Made by a program: the position numbers and the translations under genes. A DNA stretch of 64,000 nt from positions 124,001-188,000 of the forward strand of contig NZ_QUNG01000003.1 in the NCBI RefSeq assembly GCF_003387375.1. The letters are read 5' to 3'. Shown in pieces: positions 34,106 to 44,546 of the stretch (the first letter of the stretch is position 1; every line of letters begins with the position of its first letter). The notes beneath the pieces were generated by a model. It was not told the DNA's origin. It saw only the letters and a program-made list of their open reading frames with translations, and made no database searches. Origin of the DNA: Marinomonas pollencensis (GTDB taxonomy: Bacteria > Pseudomonadota > Gammaproteobacteria > Pseudomonadales > Marinomonadaceae).

Positions 34106-34996
34106 ATGACCAATCTAACTGCCGGAGCCCGCTTTAGAGAAGCGGTAAAAACACAATCCCCATTGCAAGTCGTTGGCACCATCAACGCCTATTGCGCCAT
34201 GATGGCTGAGCAAACTGGCCACCATGCGATTTACTTATCCGGTGGTGGCGTAGCCAATGCCTCCTATGGTTTGCCGGATTTAGGCATGACCGACTTACAC
34301 GATGTGTTAGAGGACGTTCGTCGTATTACTTCGGCTTCTAATCTCCCGCTGCTGGTCGATATCGATACCGGCTTTGGTGGGGCATTTAATATCACCAGAA
34401 CCGTACAACAAATGGAGCAAGCTGGGGCGGCGGCGGTTCACATCGAAGACCAGGTTCAGCAAAAACGCTGTGGTCATCGCCCGAATAAAGCCATTGTCAG
34501 CCAAAATGAGATGGTCGATCGTGTCAAAGCCTGTGTCGACGCTCGTAATGACGACGATTTTGTCATCATGGCACGCACTGACGCGTTAGCGGTAGAAGGC
34601 ATGGAACCCGCGATTGAACGCGCCATTGCGTGTGTCGAAGCTGGCGCCGATATGATCTTCCCAGAAGCCATGATCACCTTAGATCAGTACAAAGAATTCG
34701 TCGCGGCGGTAAACGTGCCTGTATTGGCCAATATCACCGAATTTGGCGCAACCCCTTTATTTAGCAAAGAAGAATTAGCCAGTGTCGGAGTAGACCTAGT
34801 GCTCTACCCATTGAGTGCATTCAGAGCCATGAATAAAGCCGCCTTAAACGTCTATCAACATCTGCTCAACGACGGTCACCAACGCGCAACGGTCGAGACG
34901 ATGCAAACCCGCAACGAGCTCTACGAGTTCCTTAACTATCACGCTTACGAAGATAAGCTTGATGCGCTTTTCTCTGAGCAAAAAGCGACTAAATAA
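34106..34996 (+). CDS. prpB: methylisocitrate lyase
   Basis: A 296-residue member of the isocitrate lyase/PEP mutase superfamily that splits 2-methylisocitrate into pyruvate and succinate, the last step of propionate breakdown by the methylcitrate cycle. The catalytic loop [17 protein letters not shown], with the active-site Cys, is intact near residues 117-133. The Mg-binding [16 protein letters not shown] and the later [20 protein letters not shown] match PrpB. It is the first structural gene of the prp operon, 46 bp after the regulator, and prpC follows after 72 bp. Confidence 0.95.
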   Translation: MTNLTAGARFREAVKTQSPLQVVGTINAYCAMMAEQTGHHAIYLSGGGVANASYGLPDLGMTDLHDVLEDVRRITSASNLPLLVDIDTGFGGAFNITRTVQQMEQAGAAAVHIEDQVQQKRCGHRPNKAIVSQNEMVDRVKACVDARNDDDFVIMARTDALAVEGMEPAIERAIACVEAGADMIFPEAMITLDQYKEFVAAVNVPVLANITEFGATPLFSKEELASVGVDLVLYPLSAFRAMNKAALNVYQHLLNDGHQRATVETMQTRNELYEFLNYHAYEDKLDALFSEQKATK

Positions 34997-35068
34997 TACG
35001 CTTATTCAAAATGCTAAGCACAATGATTCTATGGATTTCTCAACCAACAATAATAAAGGAGAGACAAC

Positions 35069-36211
35069 ATGGCTAAAGTACTTTCTGGTGCGGGTCTACG
35101 TGGCCAAAGTGCAGGCGAAACAGCCCTTTGCACTGTCGGTAAGGCCGCCGCAGGGCTAACTTATCGAGGCTACGATATCGATGTATTAGCAGAGCATGCA
35201 AGTTTTGAAGAAGTGGCTTATCTACTCCTCTATGGCGCCTTACCCAACCGCGTTCAACTGCAAGACTACGAGCATAAATTGATGCAGCTTCGTAGCTTAC
35301 CTGAACCACTAAAAGCGGCTTTAGAACTGATTCCAAAAGACGCTCACCCAATGGATGTGATGCGAACTGGGTGTTCTTTTTTAGGTAACCTTGAACCAGA
35401 ACAGAGTTCGGAGCAGCAGCCTTTCTCAGGCCAATTAGCGTCAGCAGATCGGCTGATCGCCACCTTACCTGCCATGGTGCTTTATTGGTATCGATTTACT
35501 CATGATGGCGTGCGTATCGACACCCAAAACAGTCACGTCGCGTCTCTTGCTGGGCATTTCTTAACCATGCTCCACGACGAAGAACCCAGTGCCTTGCACA
35601 CGCAAGTAATGAACGTCTCGTTGATTCTCTATGCCGAGCATGAGTTTAACGCATCGACCTTTACCGCTCGCGTCTGTGCTTCTACTTTATCAGACATGCA
35701 TTCTTGTGTGACTGGAGCAATTGGCAGCTTACGGGGACCACTGCACGGCGGCGCGAATGAAGCCGCAATGGAGATGATTGAACCCTGGCAATCTGCAGAC
35801 GAAGCAGAAGCGGCATTGCTAACCAAACTCGCGAATAAAGAAAAGGTAATGGGGTTTGGCCATGCCATTTACAGCGAGCGAGATCCACGTAACGACATCA
35901 TCAAAAAATGGTCTAAAAAGCTCAGTGAAGAAACCGGAGATGACCACCTGTATTCAGTATCGGAACGTTGTGAAGCGGTCATGTGGCGTGAGAAAAAGTT
36001 ATTCTGCAATGCCGATTTCTTCCATGCCAGTGCCTATCGCTTTATGGGCATTCCCACTAAATTATTCACGCCTATTTTTGTTTGTTCACGCATTACCGGA
36101 TGGGCAGCCCATGTGATGGAACAAAGGGCTAATAACCGCATTATTCGCCCGAGCGCGGATTATACAGGGCCAGATCATGCCGAATGGGTAGCGATTGACG
36201 ACCGACCATAA
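35069..36211 (+). CDS. prpC: 2-methylcitrate synthase
   Basis: A 380-residue citrate-synthase fold enzyme that condenses propionyl-CoA with oxaloacetate. It has the PrpC-type start LSGAGLRGQSAGETALCTVG, the His-containing GPLHGGANEAAMEMI near residue 225, and GFGHAIYSERDPRNDIIKKW near 265 with the second catalytic His. ATG 35069 follows AAAGGAGAG. Length and motifs fit the methylcitrate synthase branch rather than the larger gltA citrate synthase. It is the second enzyme gene of the operon. Confidence 0.95.
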   Translation: MAKVLSGAGLRGQSAGETALCTVGKAAAGLTYRGYDIDVLAEHASFEEVAYLLLYGALPNRVQLQDYEHKLMQLRSLPEPLKAALELIPKDAHPMDVMRTGCSFLGNLEPEQSSEQQPFSGQLASADRLIATLPAMVLYWYRFTHDGVRIDTQNSHVASLAGHFLTMLHDEEPSALHTQVMNVSLILYAEHEFNASTFTARVCASTLSDMHSCVTGAIGSLRGPLHGGANEAAMEMIEPWQSADEAEAALLTKLANKEKVMGFGHAIYSERDPRNDIIKKWSKKLSEETGDDHLYSVSERCEAVMWREKKLFCNADFFHASAYRFMGIPTKLFTPIFVCSRITGWAAHVMEQRANNRIIRPSADYTGPDHAEWVAIDDRP

Positions 36212-36269
36212 GACCTTTGGTACACCAAATTGATTCGTTTACTGTCATAACAGATTTTAAGGAAAACAC

Positions 36270-37757
36270 ATGAGCGCCAACGTAGATCTAAATAACCGCC
36301 CTGATTACGACCAAGTCATCCAAGACATCGCTGACTACGTAATCCAATACAAAGTAACCAGCCAAGAAGCACTCGATACCGCCCGTAATTGCTTAATGGA
36401 TACTCTTGGCTGTGGCCTGCTTGCCCTACGCTTCCCTGAATGCACAAAACATTTAGGCCCTATAGTACAAGGTACCCTGGTGCCAAATGGCGCCCGTGTG
36501 CCAGGCACCTCTTTATCCCTTGATCCTGTCAAAGCGGCTTGGGATATTGGCTGTATCATTCGCTGGCTTGACTACAATGACACTTGGTTAGCCGCAGAAT
36601 GGGGACATCCTTCTGATAACCTAGGCGGTATTTTGGCCGTTGCCGATCATTTGTCACAAGTGCGCCTAGCAAATGGTGAAGCCCCGCTTACCATGCGTGA
36701 GGTACTCGAAGCCATGGTGATGGCCCACGAAATACAAGGTGTCATCGCACTAGAAAACTCATTTAACCGCGTTGGTTTATGTCATGTCCTCTTAGTGAGA
36801 GTGGCGTCTGCGGCGGTTGTCACAAAAATGATGGGCGGCGATCGCGAACAAATCATGGCGGCCATATCGCAAGCTTGGGTTGATGGTTCGGCTCTGCGTA
36901 CCTATCGTCATGCACCGAATGCCGGATCCCGCAAATCATGGGCAGCGGGTGATGCAACCTCTCGTGCCGTGCGCCTAGCGGATATGTCAATGCGTGGTGA
37001 AATGGGCATTCCAGGGGTGCTTACTGCACCACAGTGGGGGTTCTATGATGTGTCTTTCTCCAAAACGAATAAAGACCAAGCGATCAAGCCAGAAACAGAG
37101 CGTCAATTCTCTTTCAGCCAAGATTACGCCAGCTACGTTATGGAAAATATCTTATTTAAGATTTCTTTCCCGGCCGAATTTCATGCTCAAACAGCCGCCG
37201 AAGCCGCTGTCACTTTGCACCCTCAAGTCAAAGACCGCTTGGCTGAGATCGACAAAATCGTCATTCGTACTCATGAATCCGCGATTCGCATTATTTCCAA
37301 GTCGGGCCCATTAGCCAATGCCGCTGACCGAGATCACTGTTTGCAGTACATGGCCGCGGTGCCTTTGGCCTTTGGTAATTTGATTGCAGAACATTATGAA
37401 GATGATTTCCATGCGGCCAACCCTATCATTGATGAGCTGCGCGAAAAAATGGAAATCGTTGAAGATAAGCGTTTCACCGCAGAATACCTAGAAGCGGATA
37501 AACGCTCTATTGCGAATGCGATTCAGGTATTTTTTAAAGATGGCAGCAGCACAGAAGAAGTCGCCGTTGAATACCCTGTTGGTCATCGCCGTCGTCGTGA
37601 AGAAGGCATCCCGTTACTTGAGCAGAAATTTAAAAACAACTTGGCAACACGTTTTCCAAGCCACCAATGCCAAACCATTTTTAACCTATGCAAAGATCAA
37701 ACTGAGCTAGAACAGACTTCGGTAAACCGCTTTATGGATCTATTTGTTATCGCGTAA
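36270..37757 (+). CDS. prpD: 2-methylcitrate dehydratase
   Basis: A 495-residue MmgE/PrpD family protein that dehydrates 2-methylcitrate to cis-aconitate-type 2-methylaconitate. Hallmarks are [40 protein letters not shown] near residue 105, [20 protein letters not shown] and [15 protein letters not shown]. The length equals E. coli PrpD. With PrpD present the operon does not need the AcnD/PrpF pair. Hydration to 2-methylisocitrate would then be done by a general aconitase elsewhere. A propionyl-CoA synthetase (prpE) is not in the window. It starts with AAGGAA upstream and ends at a strong terminator. Confidence 0.95.
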   Translation: MSANVDLNNRPDYDQVIQDIADYVIQYKVTSQEALDTARNCLMDTLGCGLLALRFPECTKHLGPIVQGTLVPNGARVPGTSLSLDPVKAAWDIGCIIRWLDYNDTWLAAEWGHPSDNLGGILAVADHLSQVRLANGEAPLTMREVLEAMVMAHEIQGVIALENSFNRVGLCHVLLVRVASAAVVTKMMGGDREQIMAAISQAWVDGSALRTYRHAPNAGSRKSWAAGDATSRAVRLADMSMRGEMGIPGVLTAPQWGFYDVSFSKTNKDQAIKPETERQFSFSQDYASYVMENILFKISFPAEFHAQTAAEAAVTLHPQVKDRLAEIDKIVIRTHESAIRIISKSGPLANAADRDHCLQYMAAVPLAFGNLIAEHYEDDFHAANPIIDELREKMEIVEDKRFTAEYLEADKRSIANAIQVFFKDGSSTEEVAVEYPVGHRRRREEGIPLLEQKFKNNLATRFPSHQCQTIFNLCKDQTELEQTSVNRFMDLFVIA

Positions 37758-37785
37758 CCTGCGAAATACAGACAGTGACATATAC

Positions 37786-37820
37786 AAAATGCCCCCTGAG
37801 TTACGTCAGCGGGGCATTTT
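37786..37820 (+). terminator. terminator of the prp operon
   Basis: AAAATGCCCC CTGA pairs with TCAG C GGGGCATTTT around a GTTACG loop, 28 bp after the prpD stop. The A-run before and T-run after make it partly bidirectional. Confidence 0.88.
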
Positions 37821-38162
37821 CCCCCTAAAAGCCTTCTTTCCCCCTGATTTCCTCCTTAATTATCCGGCTTTTTGTAGCTAATATGAAAACGCCTACTAAG
37901 TGCTTACGATCGTCCATAAAAACACATAGCATTCGCCTGTTTTTGTTAAATAAATAGATTAAAAATTGAATTATCATTCATTGTTCTATAAATTATTTTT
38001 ATAACAAACCACAACAATAAAAACCTCAGAATATAAAAATCACTTGTCACCCATGTTCGCTCTCTTGTCTTCCTAAGCTAGAAAGCAATATCAAGCTGTG
38101 TCGTGATTTTCCACCCCTTTAAATCGTTTATCCAAGGTTCGCCTCTCTTTAAGGAATAAAAC
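37821..38162. other. AT-rich intergenic region before the chemoreceptor
   Basis: A 342-bp, strongly AT-rich stretch that must contain the promoter of the chemoreceptor gene. No operator or RNA element was recognised. AAGGAATAAAAC gives the ribosome-binding site of the next gene. Confidence 0.5.
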
Positions 38163-40202
38163 ATGTTGTCTTATTTAAGAAAATCGCCGCTCCCGCAGCA
38201 GCTAGGATTAAGCGCTTTAAGCGCCATTGTGGTTATTTTTTTACTGCTTATTTTTCTAATGAGAATGCTCTTTAGCGAGCAAATTAATAAAATAGTGACC
38301 AGCCATCAGGAAAAAGAGGTGGAATTAGTCGCGAACCAACTACATGATAAATATCAACAACTAGACCGTCGTGTACTGCGTGATGGTGGCTTGCTCAACA
38401 TCACACTCAGTGACTTAAACATTGACCATAACAAGCTATTAAACGTAGGTGGTTATCAAGTTCCAACACTGACACTGCAGGGTCAAACCCTCAATGGTAA
38501 CAGCCCTCTTATTAAGCGCTTTGCTAACACGACTGAGCTGCAAGTAGGTCTTATTATCAAGCAAGGTGGTCGCCTTATACGTGTCACCAGTTCACAAGAC
38601 AGGCTAGCAGGACAAACAGCAGTTGGCAGTGAAATTTCCAGCGCTTCTGCTGCTTATCAAGCCATTCAGCAAGGCCGCGTATTCAGTGGTAAAGCCCTAA
38701 TCAACCAGCACAGCTATTTCGCTCGATATGCGCAATTGACGGCCTCACCTGAATTATATTATGAAATTCTTATTCCTTATAATGATGTTTTGGCACCGCT
38801 TGCCCGCTCCTTAAACAGCATCACATTTGGTAAAAGTGGCTATTTATATATGACAGATACCGGTGTCAACAGAGGTAACTTTCTACTCCACCCTAGCCAG
38901 AAAATAATCGGTAAAAATATTCTTCAAATGTATCCAGAGTTAACCGATGCATTAAATAAGATGTATCAAAATGAAGAGGGTATCACCCGCTATGCGCTAA
39001 AAATACCTGGTCAGGATGACTCATTACGCCCCTCTAAAATTGTCTTTAAAAGAGTGTCTGGTTGGGACTGGGTTATCTCCCTTAAATCTTTTGATGATGA
39101 ATATAAAGAAGAGGTCAATGGAGTATTATGGAGCCTTAGTATTCTTTGCGCCTTCGCTTCTATTTTCCTTGCCGGTATTTTATGGGTCTTTATTCGTCGA
39201 GCCCTAAAACCTCTACAGCAAATTTCCTACGCATTAAGCCAATTAGGACAAGGGAACTTGGCCTTTTCGTTTACCACAAACAAAGATCAAAACAGCCGTA
39301 ACGAAGTGGACTTATTGCAAAACGACACGACGCTCATGCGTGACAATCTTATTCAGTTAATCAACAAGGTTTTGCTCTCAAGTAACGAGCTACTGGCATC
39401 AAGTCAAGCTATCTCAAACGCCAACCTTGATTTGAAAGAGAGTGCAAACAACAGTAAAGATAGCAGTATTCAAGTGGCTTCAGCCATCACTCAGATCTCA
39501 GCGTCCATTGAGGAAGTAGCGCAAAGCGCCACCGAAGTTTCTAATGAGTCTGTCGCTGTGCAAAGTGCAACAGAAAGCGGGCATGAAGCGGTGAAACAAG
39601 TTGAACAGACCGTCAGCAAACTCTCATCGGCCTTTAGCCAAGCTTCCGATACCATTGCCAGTGTCGAAGCCAGCTCCAGCAATATTGGTGCTGTGGCAAC
39701 TGTGATCAACGAGATTGCCGAACAAACCAATTTATTGGCTCTCAATGCCGCCATAGAAGCCGCTCGTGCGGGAGAGCATGGACGAGGCTTTGCCGTTGTC
39801 GCCGATGAAGTTCGTGTATTAGCCCAACGAACTCAGCAATCTACTAAAGAGATCCGTGAAGTGATTGATACTTTACAATCTAACAGTCGCTCTGCTGTTG
39901 AAGAAATGACCAAAGGCCGTGAACAAGTAGACAATAGCGTGCAACAAACACTGCATGCTGGCGAAGTACTGAATCAAATATTTGAGTCCACACAGACGGT
40001 TGCAAGCGGTATTTCCAATGTCGCTGCCGCCACTGAGGAACAAAGTGTGGCTGCATCTCAAATTCGCCAAAGCTCTGAGTCCCTTCAACAAGCAGCAACA
40101 GCAACCCTTCAGCAATCTGATGTCTCCCAAGGCCACAGCCAGCATATACGTGAGCTTGCAAAAGCCCTACAAAAAGACTTGGCTGCCTTTACTCTAAAAT
40201 AG
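38163..40202 (+). CDS. methyl-accepting chemotaxis protein with dCache sensor
   Basis: A 679-residue chemoreceptor. Helix one is [20 protein letters not shown] (residues 18-37), followed by a large periplasmic region to about residue 318 that looks like a Cache-type sensor ([31 protein letters not shown]). Helix two is near 322-345, then a HAMP domain ([20 protein letters not shown]) and the cytoplasmic signalling rod with the hairpin tip [26 protein letters not shown]. The ligand is unknown; small organic acids or amino acids are common for this sensor class. It is monocistronic, ending in a long hairpin, and no C-terminal pentapeptide for CheR is present. Confidence 0.93.
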   Translation: MLSYLRKSPLPQQLGLSALSAIVVIFLLLIFLMRMLFSEQINKIVTSHQEKEVELVANQLHDKYQQLDRRVLRDGGLLNITLSDLNIDHNKLLNVGGYQVPTLTLQGQTLNGNSPLIKRFANTTELQVGLIIKQGGRLIRVTSSQDRLAGQTAVGSEISSASAAYQAIQQGRVFSGKALINQHSYFARYAQLTASPELYYEILIPYNDVLAPLARSLNSITFGKSGYLYMTDTGVNRGNFLLHPSQKIIGKNILQMYPELTDALNKMYQNEEGITRYALKIPGQDDSLRPSKIVFKRVSGWDWVISLKSFDDEYKEEVNGVLWSLSILCAFASIFLAGILWVFIRRALKPLQQISYALSQLGQGNLAFSFTTNKDQNSRNEVDLLQNDTTLMRDNLIQLINKVLLSSNELLASSQAISNANLDLKESANNSKDSSIQVASAITQISASIEEVAQSATEVSNESVAVQSATESGHEAVKQVEQTVSKLSSAFSQASDTIASVEASSSNIGAVATVINEIAEQTNLLALNAAIEAARAGEHGRGFAVVADEVRVLAQRTQQSTKEIREVIDTLQSNSRSAVEEMTKGREQVDNSVQQTLHAGEVLNQIFESTQTVASGISNVAAATEEQSVAASQIRQSSESLQQAATATLQQSDVSQGHSQHIRELAKALQKDLAAFTLK

Positions 40203-40216
40203 ACATAAGCCAACCA

Positions 40217-40256
40217 AAAGGTACGAACCTATCCCCACAAACGGGTTCGTACCTTC
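40217..40256 (+). terminator. long hairpin after the chemoreceptor gene
   Basis: AAGGTACGAACC and GGGTTCGTACCTT form an eleven to twelve base-pair stem around a 13-base loop. The following bases are only moderately T-rich, so termination is probable rather than certain. Confidence 0.6.
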
Positions 40257-40304
40257 CCTACACCTCATGCGCACAGTATCATTCGCGGATCATGAGGAGA
40301 TTTT

Positions 40305-42425
40305 ATGCATTCATCTGACAACCACCGCCATTGTTTTTTATTTATCGGTTCTGAAGCTGAAGTATTGTCAGATTTTTTGCGCCTCTGCGAGCACTTAGCA
40401 GAACCGCTTATTTGCGCCCATGAAGTTACCCAATACCAACACCTTACCAGAGACACCTCACCTAGCTATCGCACTTGCTCTTTTAAGCAAGCACGTCAAG
40501 AACTCGGCGCCAGCCATGAGGCTATTTTAGTGGATCTAAGACATGGCGTGTCAGCAAGTGCCCTCGCTATTCTAGCCGGGACAGTACGTGGCAATGGCGT
40601 CTTTGCTATCGCCTTACCAAAGGGGGATTGGCAATCTATGACAGATCAAGATTTGCCTCGCTACTTACCTTGGCCTTATCAGAGCGCGCAAATTGACTCC
40701 AGTTTCAAACGCTTTTTATTGACTCGATTACTCGCCCCCAATAGTCCTTTTAGACTCACTCACTGCGGCTCAAAAGAAGTGGCTCTGCAAGCATTGCCTG
40801 CCCTTTCCTCAGACCTTGATCATCCGCCATTAAATACCCAGCAAGCATTAGCACAATCTTGCTTACTGGCATTAGAAGCGAAGTCTTATGTGCTGCTCGC
40901 GCCTCGTGGTCGTGGCAAATCTACGCTACTCGGAGACAGTCTCGCCAAACTTCTCGAAACCGGTAAAAAAGTTGCGCTGGTCGCCGCAAACCAAAGCGCG
41001 GTGGTCACCCTTAAGCAACGTTTTGAAGCGGTTTTATCAATCTCATCGGCGAGCCTAACACTTCCTTTCTTCGCACCGGACGCACTGCTCTCGAACTCAA
41101 ATCATTGGGACATTTTATTGGTTGATGAAGCCGCAACCATCCCTATTCCTATGCTGAAAGCGTTAAATGATAAAGCAGATCATTGCCTATTTAGCAGCAC
41201 AGATTATGGCTACGAGGGTGCCGGTAAAGGCTTTGGTATTCAGTTTTGTCGCTATTTAGCTAAGCAAGTGTCGCCTCGTTTAAAACCCCTTGAGCAACTT
41301 CATTTAACCCAACCAATACGCTGGGGGGAAAATGACCCACTGGAAAACTGGCTAAATAAAAGCTTCTTTTTAGCGACCAGCGAAGCCCCTGAAATAAAAC
41401 CCAGTAACGCCGCAGAGAGCTGTGAATACCTAACAATCACAGGCGCACAATGGTTAACCCAAGAAACGCTATTAGCAGATACCTTCCAGTTATTGGTCAG
41501 CGCCCATTATCAAACCTCAGCGGATAACTTACGCTGGGTACTCGATGACCCGTCAGTCACCTGTCATCTACTAGGTCAAGATACGGCTGTCACCAGCGTG
41601 GCTATCATCACGGAAGAAGGTACCTTGCCTGACACGCTCAGTTTAGCGGTAATGCAAGGAACACGGCGCCCACGTGGTCATTTAATACCACAATCTTTAT
41701 TAGCTCATGAGGGCTGGGAAAATGCAGGAGATTATCGTTATTGGCGTATTAGTCGCATTGCGACACAAACCGCCCAGCAAAATAACGGTTATGCAAGTAG
41801 GCTGCTGCAACAAATTGAAAGCTCTGCCAAAGCCCCTTCGAACCGCTGTGACTTCCTCTGTACAAGTTTTGCAGCCACCTCAGAAGTCGTGGCTTTTTGG
41901 CTCAAGAATGGCTTTATTCCAGTGCGCCTGGGAACCACCAAAGACCAAGCCAGCGGCTGTTATTCGCTGATGATGGTGAAACCTTTAACCCACCAAGCGG
42001 AGCAGCAAGCAAGGCTTTGGCAGCAAGGTTATTTAGCCAACCTGAGCATTAATTTACCTCGGGATTATGCCGATATAGATGCCAGTTTAGCCAACCAACT
42101 GAACCGCTCTTATCTTGATAAGGCGTTACAAAACAGCCTTGAAATAGCGCCCATGATAAGCACAAAGGACCGTAAAGACTTGGCTTTATTTGCCTATCAT
42201 CACCGCCCTTACCTCACCATACGCGCTCAACTTACCCGCATGGTTAACAGTCAAATCGCGTGCCATCAACTTACTACAGCACACCCAGATTACCCTTTAT
42301 TACACGCAGTAATTAACCAAGCCGCCCATCAAATTGATTTCTCAGTCTTCCATTTAAAGACCAAGAAGCAAGTGGAGAGGCGACTAAAGTCTGCCGTCGA
42401 TGGATTATTATCCAGCTCACAATAA
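40305..42425 (+). CDS. tmcA: tRNA(Met) cytidine acetyltransferase
   Basis: A 706-residue RNA helicase-like acetyltransferase that makes N4-acetylcytidine at the wobble base of elongator tRNA-Met with acetyl-CoA and ATP. An N-terminal DUF1726-like domain is followed by the ATPase with Walker A LLAPRGRGKSTLLGD near residue 200 and DEAA in LLVDEAATIPIPMLKA near 275. A GNAT domain follows (YWRISRIATQTAQQNNGYAS RLLQQIE near 480), then a tRNA-binding tail (RAQLTRMVNSQIACHQ). Start ATG 40305 has GAGGAG upstream. It is monocistronic. Its known substrate is the CAT-anticodon tRNA-Met. Confidence 0.92.
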   Translation: MHSSDNHRHCFLFIGSEAEVLSDFLRLCEHLAEPLICAHEVTQYQHLTRDTSPSYRTCSFKQARQELGASHEAILVDLRHGVSASALAILAGTVRGNGVFAIALPKGDWQSMTDQDLPRYLPWPYQSAQIDSSFKRFLLTRLLAPNSPFRLTHCGSKEVALQALPALSSDLDHPPLNTQQALAQSCLLALEAKSYVLLAPRGRGKSTLLGDSLAKLLETGKKVALVAANQSAVVTLKQRFEAVLSISSASLTLPFFAPDALLSNSNHWDILLVDEAATIPIPMLKALNDKADHCLFSSTDYGYEGAGKGFGIQFCRYLAKQVSPRLKPLEQLHLTQPIRWGENDPLENWLNKSFFLATSEAPEIKPSNAAESCEYLTITGAQWLTQETLLADTFQLLVSAHYQTSADNLRWVLDDPSVTCHLLGQDTAVTSVAIITEEGTLPDTLSLAVMQGTRRPRGHLIPQSLLAHEGWENAGDYRYWRISRIATQTAQQNNGYASRLLQQIESSAKAPSNRCDFLCTSFAATSEVVAFWLKNGFIPVRLGTTKDQASGCYSLMMVKPLTHQAEQQARLWQQGYLANLSINLPRDYADIDASLANQLNRSYLDKALQNSLEIAPMISTKDRKDLALFAYHHRPYLTIRAQLTRMVNSQIACHQLTTAHPDYPLLHAVINQAAHQIDFSVFHLKTKKQVERRLKSAVDGLLSSSQ

Positions 42426-42467
42426 CAGTCTAGCAATGTGTAACTTTCCGCCCATCTGCCGAATTTA

Positions 42468-42487
42468 ATGGGTGGTTTCCCACCCAA
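42468..42487 (+). terminator. short hairpin after tmcA
   Basis: TGGGTGG and CCACCCA pair tightly about 45 bp after the tmcA stop. There is no T-run, so it may act as a weak terminator or 3' stabiliser. Confidence 0.4.
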
Positions 42488-42581
42488 ATATCCCTTTCAA
42501 AAACACTCAGGCTTTAGCCACATCACGTAAAATCAAATTATTTTTATTAAATTTCAACAACTTAAACAAGTTCACAAGAAA

Positions 42582-42598
42582 TTGGCACAAAATGTGTA
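42582..42598 (+). promoter_or_regulatory. candidate sigma-54 promoter of dctPQM
   Basis: TTGGCAC at the -24 position, five bases, then GTGTA where the consensus is TTGCA. The -24 element is perfect; the -12 GC is GT, which is a weakness. It lies 100 bp before dctP, a normal distance, and dctPQM operons are known targets of the sigma-54 activator DctD, whose gene is in this window at 58.4 kb. Confidence 0.5.
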
Positions 42599-42697
42599 AT
42601 AAATGATGTTGCAACGTTATTTTTTAACCTTGTTATCCGTTTAACAAAGATTAAACGCACAACAATAATAATTACTCAGTTTTGGAGTCCAATAACA

Positions 42698-43702
42698 ATG
42701 AAAAAACTCAGCTTAGCTCTAACCACTCTTGCACTTACGTTTTCCGCAGGTAGTGCTTTTGCAGATTCATCTTCCGCGTGCGATGCCGGTGAGCGTATTG
42801 TTAAGTTCAGCCACGTAACAGGGGGAACAACACACCCGAAAGTGGTTGCTGCCAATAATTTTGCGGACCGTGTAAACAAAGAAATGAACGGCAAATTATG
42901 CGTCGTTGTTTACCCAAACTCGACCCTATTTGGTGACTCTAAAGAGCTTGAAGCCCTGCTATTGGGTGATGTTCAGCTGCTTGCACCGTCTTTGTCTAAA
43001 TTTGGTTCTTATTCTCCGAAATACGGCGTATTTGATTTACCTTTTATCTTTAAAGACATGGACCATGCAATTCGCTTTACCAAAACCCCCGAAGGCAAGA
43101 AATTGCTCAAGGCAATGGAAGACAATGCAGGCTTTGTTGGTTTAGGTTATTGGATGTCTGGCATGAAATATTTCTCTGCCAACAAAAAACTGACGCTACC
43201 TAGTGATGCAGAAGGCCTAAAATTCCGCGTACAAACCTCTGACGTGGCAAAATCTATGATTTCAGCCATGGGCGCGTCACCACAAGCGATGGCTTTTTCA
43301 GAAGTATACGGCGCTTTGCAAACGGGTGTAGTCGATGGCCAAGAAAACACTTGGTCTAACATCTACACGAAAAAATTCTACGAAGTGCAAGACAGCATCA
43401 CAGAAACCAACCACCAGCTATTGGCTTATTTGTTCATGACGTCTAAAGACTTCCTAGACAGCCTGTCTCCTGCAGATCACGATCAATTCATGGCCATTGC
43501 AGACCAAGTTACTCAAGAAGCGAACGAATCGGTTAAAGCGAAAGAAGCGGCCAACCGCGCCAACATTCTAAAAGCCGGCGGCAAGATCAACACCTTGACA
43601 GAAGAACAACGTCAAACATGGGTTGATACTATGAAACCGGTTTGGAAGAAGTTTGACGGTGATATCGGTACCGACGTTGTTAACGCCGCAGCAGGTGCGT
43701 AA
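42698..43702 (+). CDS. dctP: TRAP transporter C4-dicarboxylate-binding protein
   Basis: A 334-residue periplasmic binding protein that captures C4-dicarboxylates (malate, succinate, fumarate) for the DctQM permease. It has a signal peptide ending SAGSAFA. Characteristic segments are KFSHVTGGTTHPKVVAANNF, PNSTLFGDSKELEALLLGDV, YGVFDLPFIFKDMDHAIRF, KFRVQTSDVAKSM with the ligand-binding arginine, and GALQTGVVDGQENTWSNIYT. The match to the C4-dicarboxylate DctP subfamily is close, more so than to uronate or sialate TRAP proteins. It is the first gene of dctPQM. Confidence 0.93.
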   Translation: MKKLSLALTTLALTFSAGSAFADSSSACDAGERIVKFSHVTGGTTHPKVVAANNFADRVNKEMNGKLCVVVYPNSTLFGDSKELEALLLGDVQLLAPSLSKFGSYSPKYGVFDLPFIFKDMDHAIRFTKTPEGKKLLKAMEDNAGFVGLGYWMSGMKYFSANKKLTLPSDAEGLKFRVQTSDVAKSMISAMGASPQAMAFSEVYGALQTGVVDGQENTWSNIYTKKFYEVQDSITETNHQLLAYLFMTSKDFLDSLSPADHDQFMAIADQVTQEANESVKAKEAANRANILKAGGKINTLTEEQRQTWVDTMKPVWKKFDGDIGTDVVNAAAGA

Positions 43703-43725
43703 TACACCGTTTAATACCTTGTAAT

Positions 43726-43750
43726 AAAGCTGGCCTAAGGGCCAGCTTTT
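43726..43750 (+). terminator. intra-operon hairpin between dctP and dctQ
   Basis: AAGCTGGCC TAA GGGCCAGCTTTT forms a strong stem-loop with a short T-run right after dctP. Partial termination or mRNA stabilisation here would give more binding protein than permease, as is common in such operons. Confidence 0.7.
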
Positions 43751-43850
43751 GCCAGCTCGGTAACCGGCCTTCTGCTGCTTAACAGTTAAGAATACGTCCT
43801 TACTTTCGTTACCCTCTGGCATCGCTCTTATATTCGCTCAGGAGACACAA

Positions 43851-44528
43851 ATGGCATACTGGCCACATATTTATTTATTGATTTTCGTCCTCGCACTTTG
43901 GGCATTAGAAAAATGCTTTCCAAAGGTGATGGAACGTGCTGAAGAAAACCTGATGATTATTGTTATCTCCTCTATTATGGTGGTGTCATTTGGGCAGGTC
44001 ATTGCACGCTACGGTTTCAATACTGGCTGGGATGCCGCTCTCGAATTTAACACCATCGCCTTTTCTTGGTTAATTCTTCTTGGTATGAGCTATGGCATCA
44101 AAACGGGCATTCACCTTGGTGTCGACATTGTGCTGAATGCGGTTCCTAAGAAGATTTCCAAAGCTCTTTCTTTGTTTGGCGCGTTTGCTGCCATTTTATA
44201 TGGTTTGATTTTGCTTGATTCCACTTGGTTAACGCTCTTGGGCATAGACACTCGTGGCGGTGCCATCGAATACTGGTCAAAAATGTACAAGATTGGTATC
44301 GGCACGGAAGAGCTTCGTTACCCTCTTTTCATGCAAGAAGCGTTTGATTTACGCCCACGCGTACAACGCTGGTTAGTGCTGGTGATACTGCCAATCAGCT
44401 TAGCAATGCTCTCCCTCCGCTCTTTGCAGGCCTTCATTGACATTGCACGTGGTAAACGTGACATGTTGATCAGTGGCCATGAAGCACAAGAACTGGTCAA
44501 AGAAAACAAAGACGCCTTAAAAGACTAG
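43851..44528 (+). CDS. dctQ: TRAP transporter small permease, DctQ
   Basis: A 225-residue inner-membrane protein with four helices. Visible are VISSIMVVSFGQVIARYGF, the amphipathic segment WDAALEFNTIAFSWLILLGM with the conserved E-F-A-W pattern, and GIKTGIHLGVDIVLNAVP. A cytoplasmic/periplasmic insert (GIGTEELRYPLFMQ) then leads to the last helix, QRWLVLVILPISLAMLSLRS, and the tail SGHEAQELVKEN. The EELRYP insert and long tail match the C4-dicarboxylate type of DctQ. It lies 148 bp after dctP and 18 bp before dctM. Confidence 0.92.
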   Translation: MAYWPHIYLLIFVLALWALEKCFPKVMERAEENLMIIVISSIMVVSFGQVIARYGFNTGWDAALEFNTIAFSWLILLGMSYGIKTGIHLGVDIVLNAVPKKISKALSLFGAFAAILYGLILLDSTWLTLLGIDTRGGAIEYWSKMYKIGIGTEELRYPLFMQEAFDLRPRVQRWLVLVILPISLAMLSLRSLQAFIDIARGKRDMLISGHEAQELVKENKDALKD

Positions 44529-44546
44529 CTGAGTTAGGAGCTTACT

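Noticed and set aside
39873..40161. two long antisense frames inside the chemoreceptor gene
   Set aside because: They are shadows of the repetitive helical coding sequence and have no start signals.
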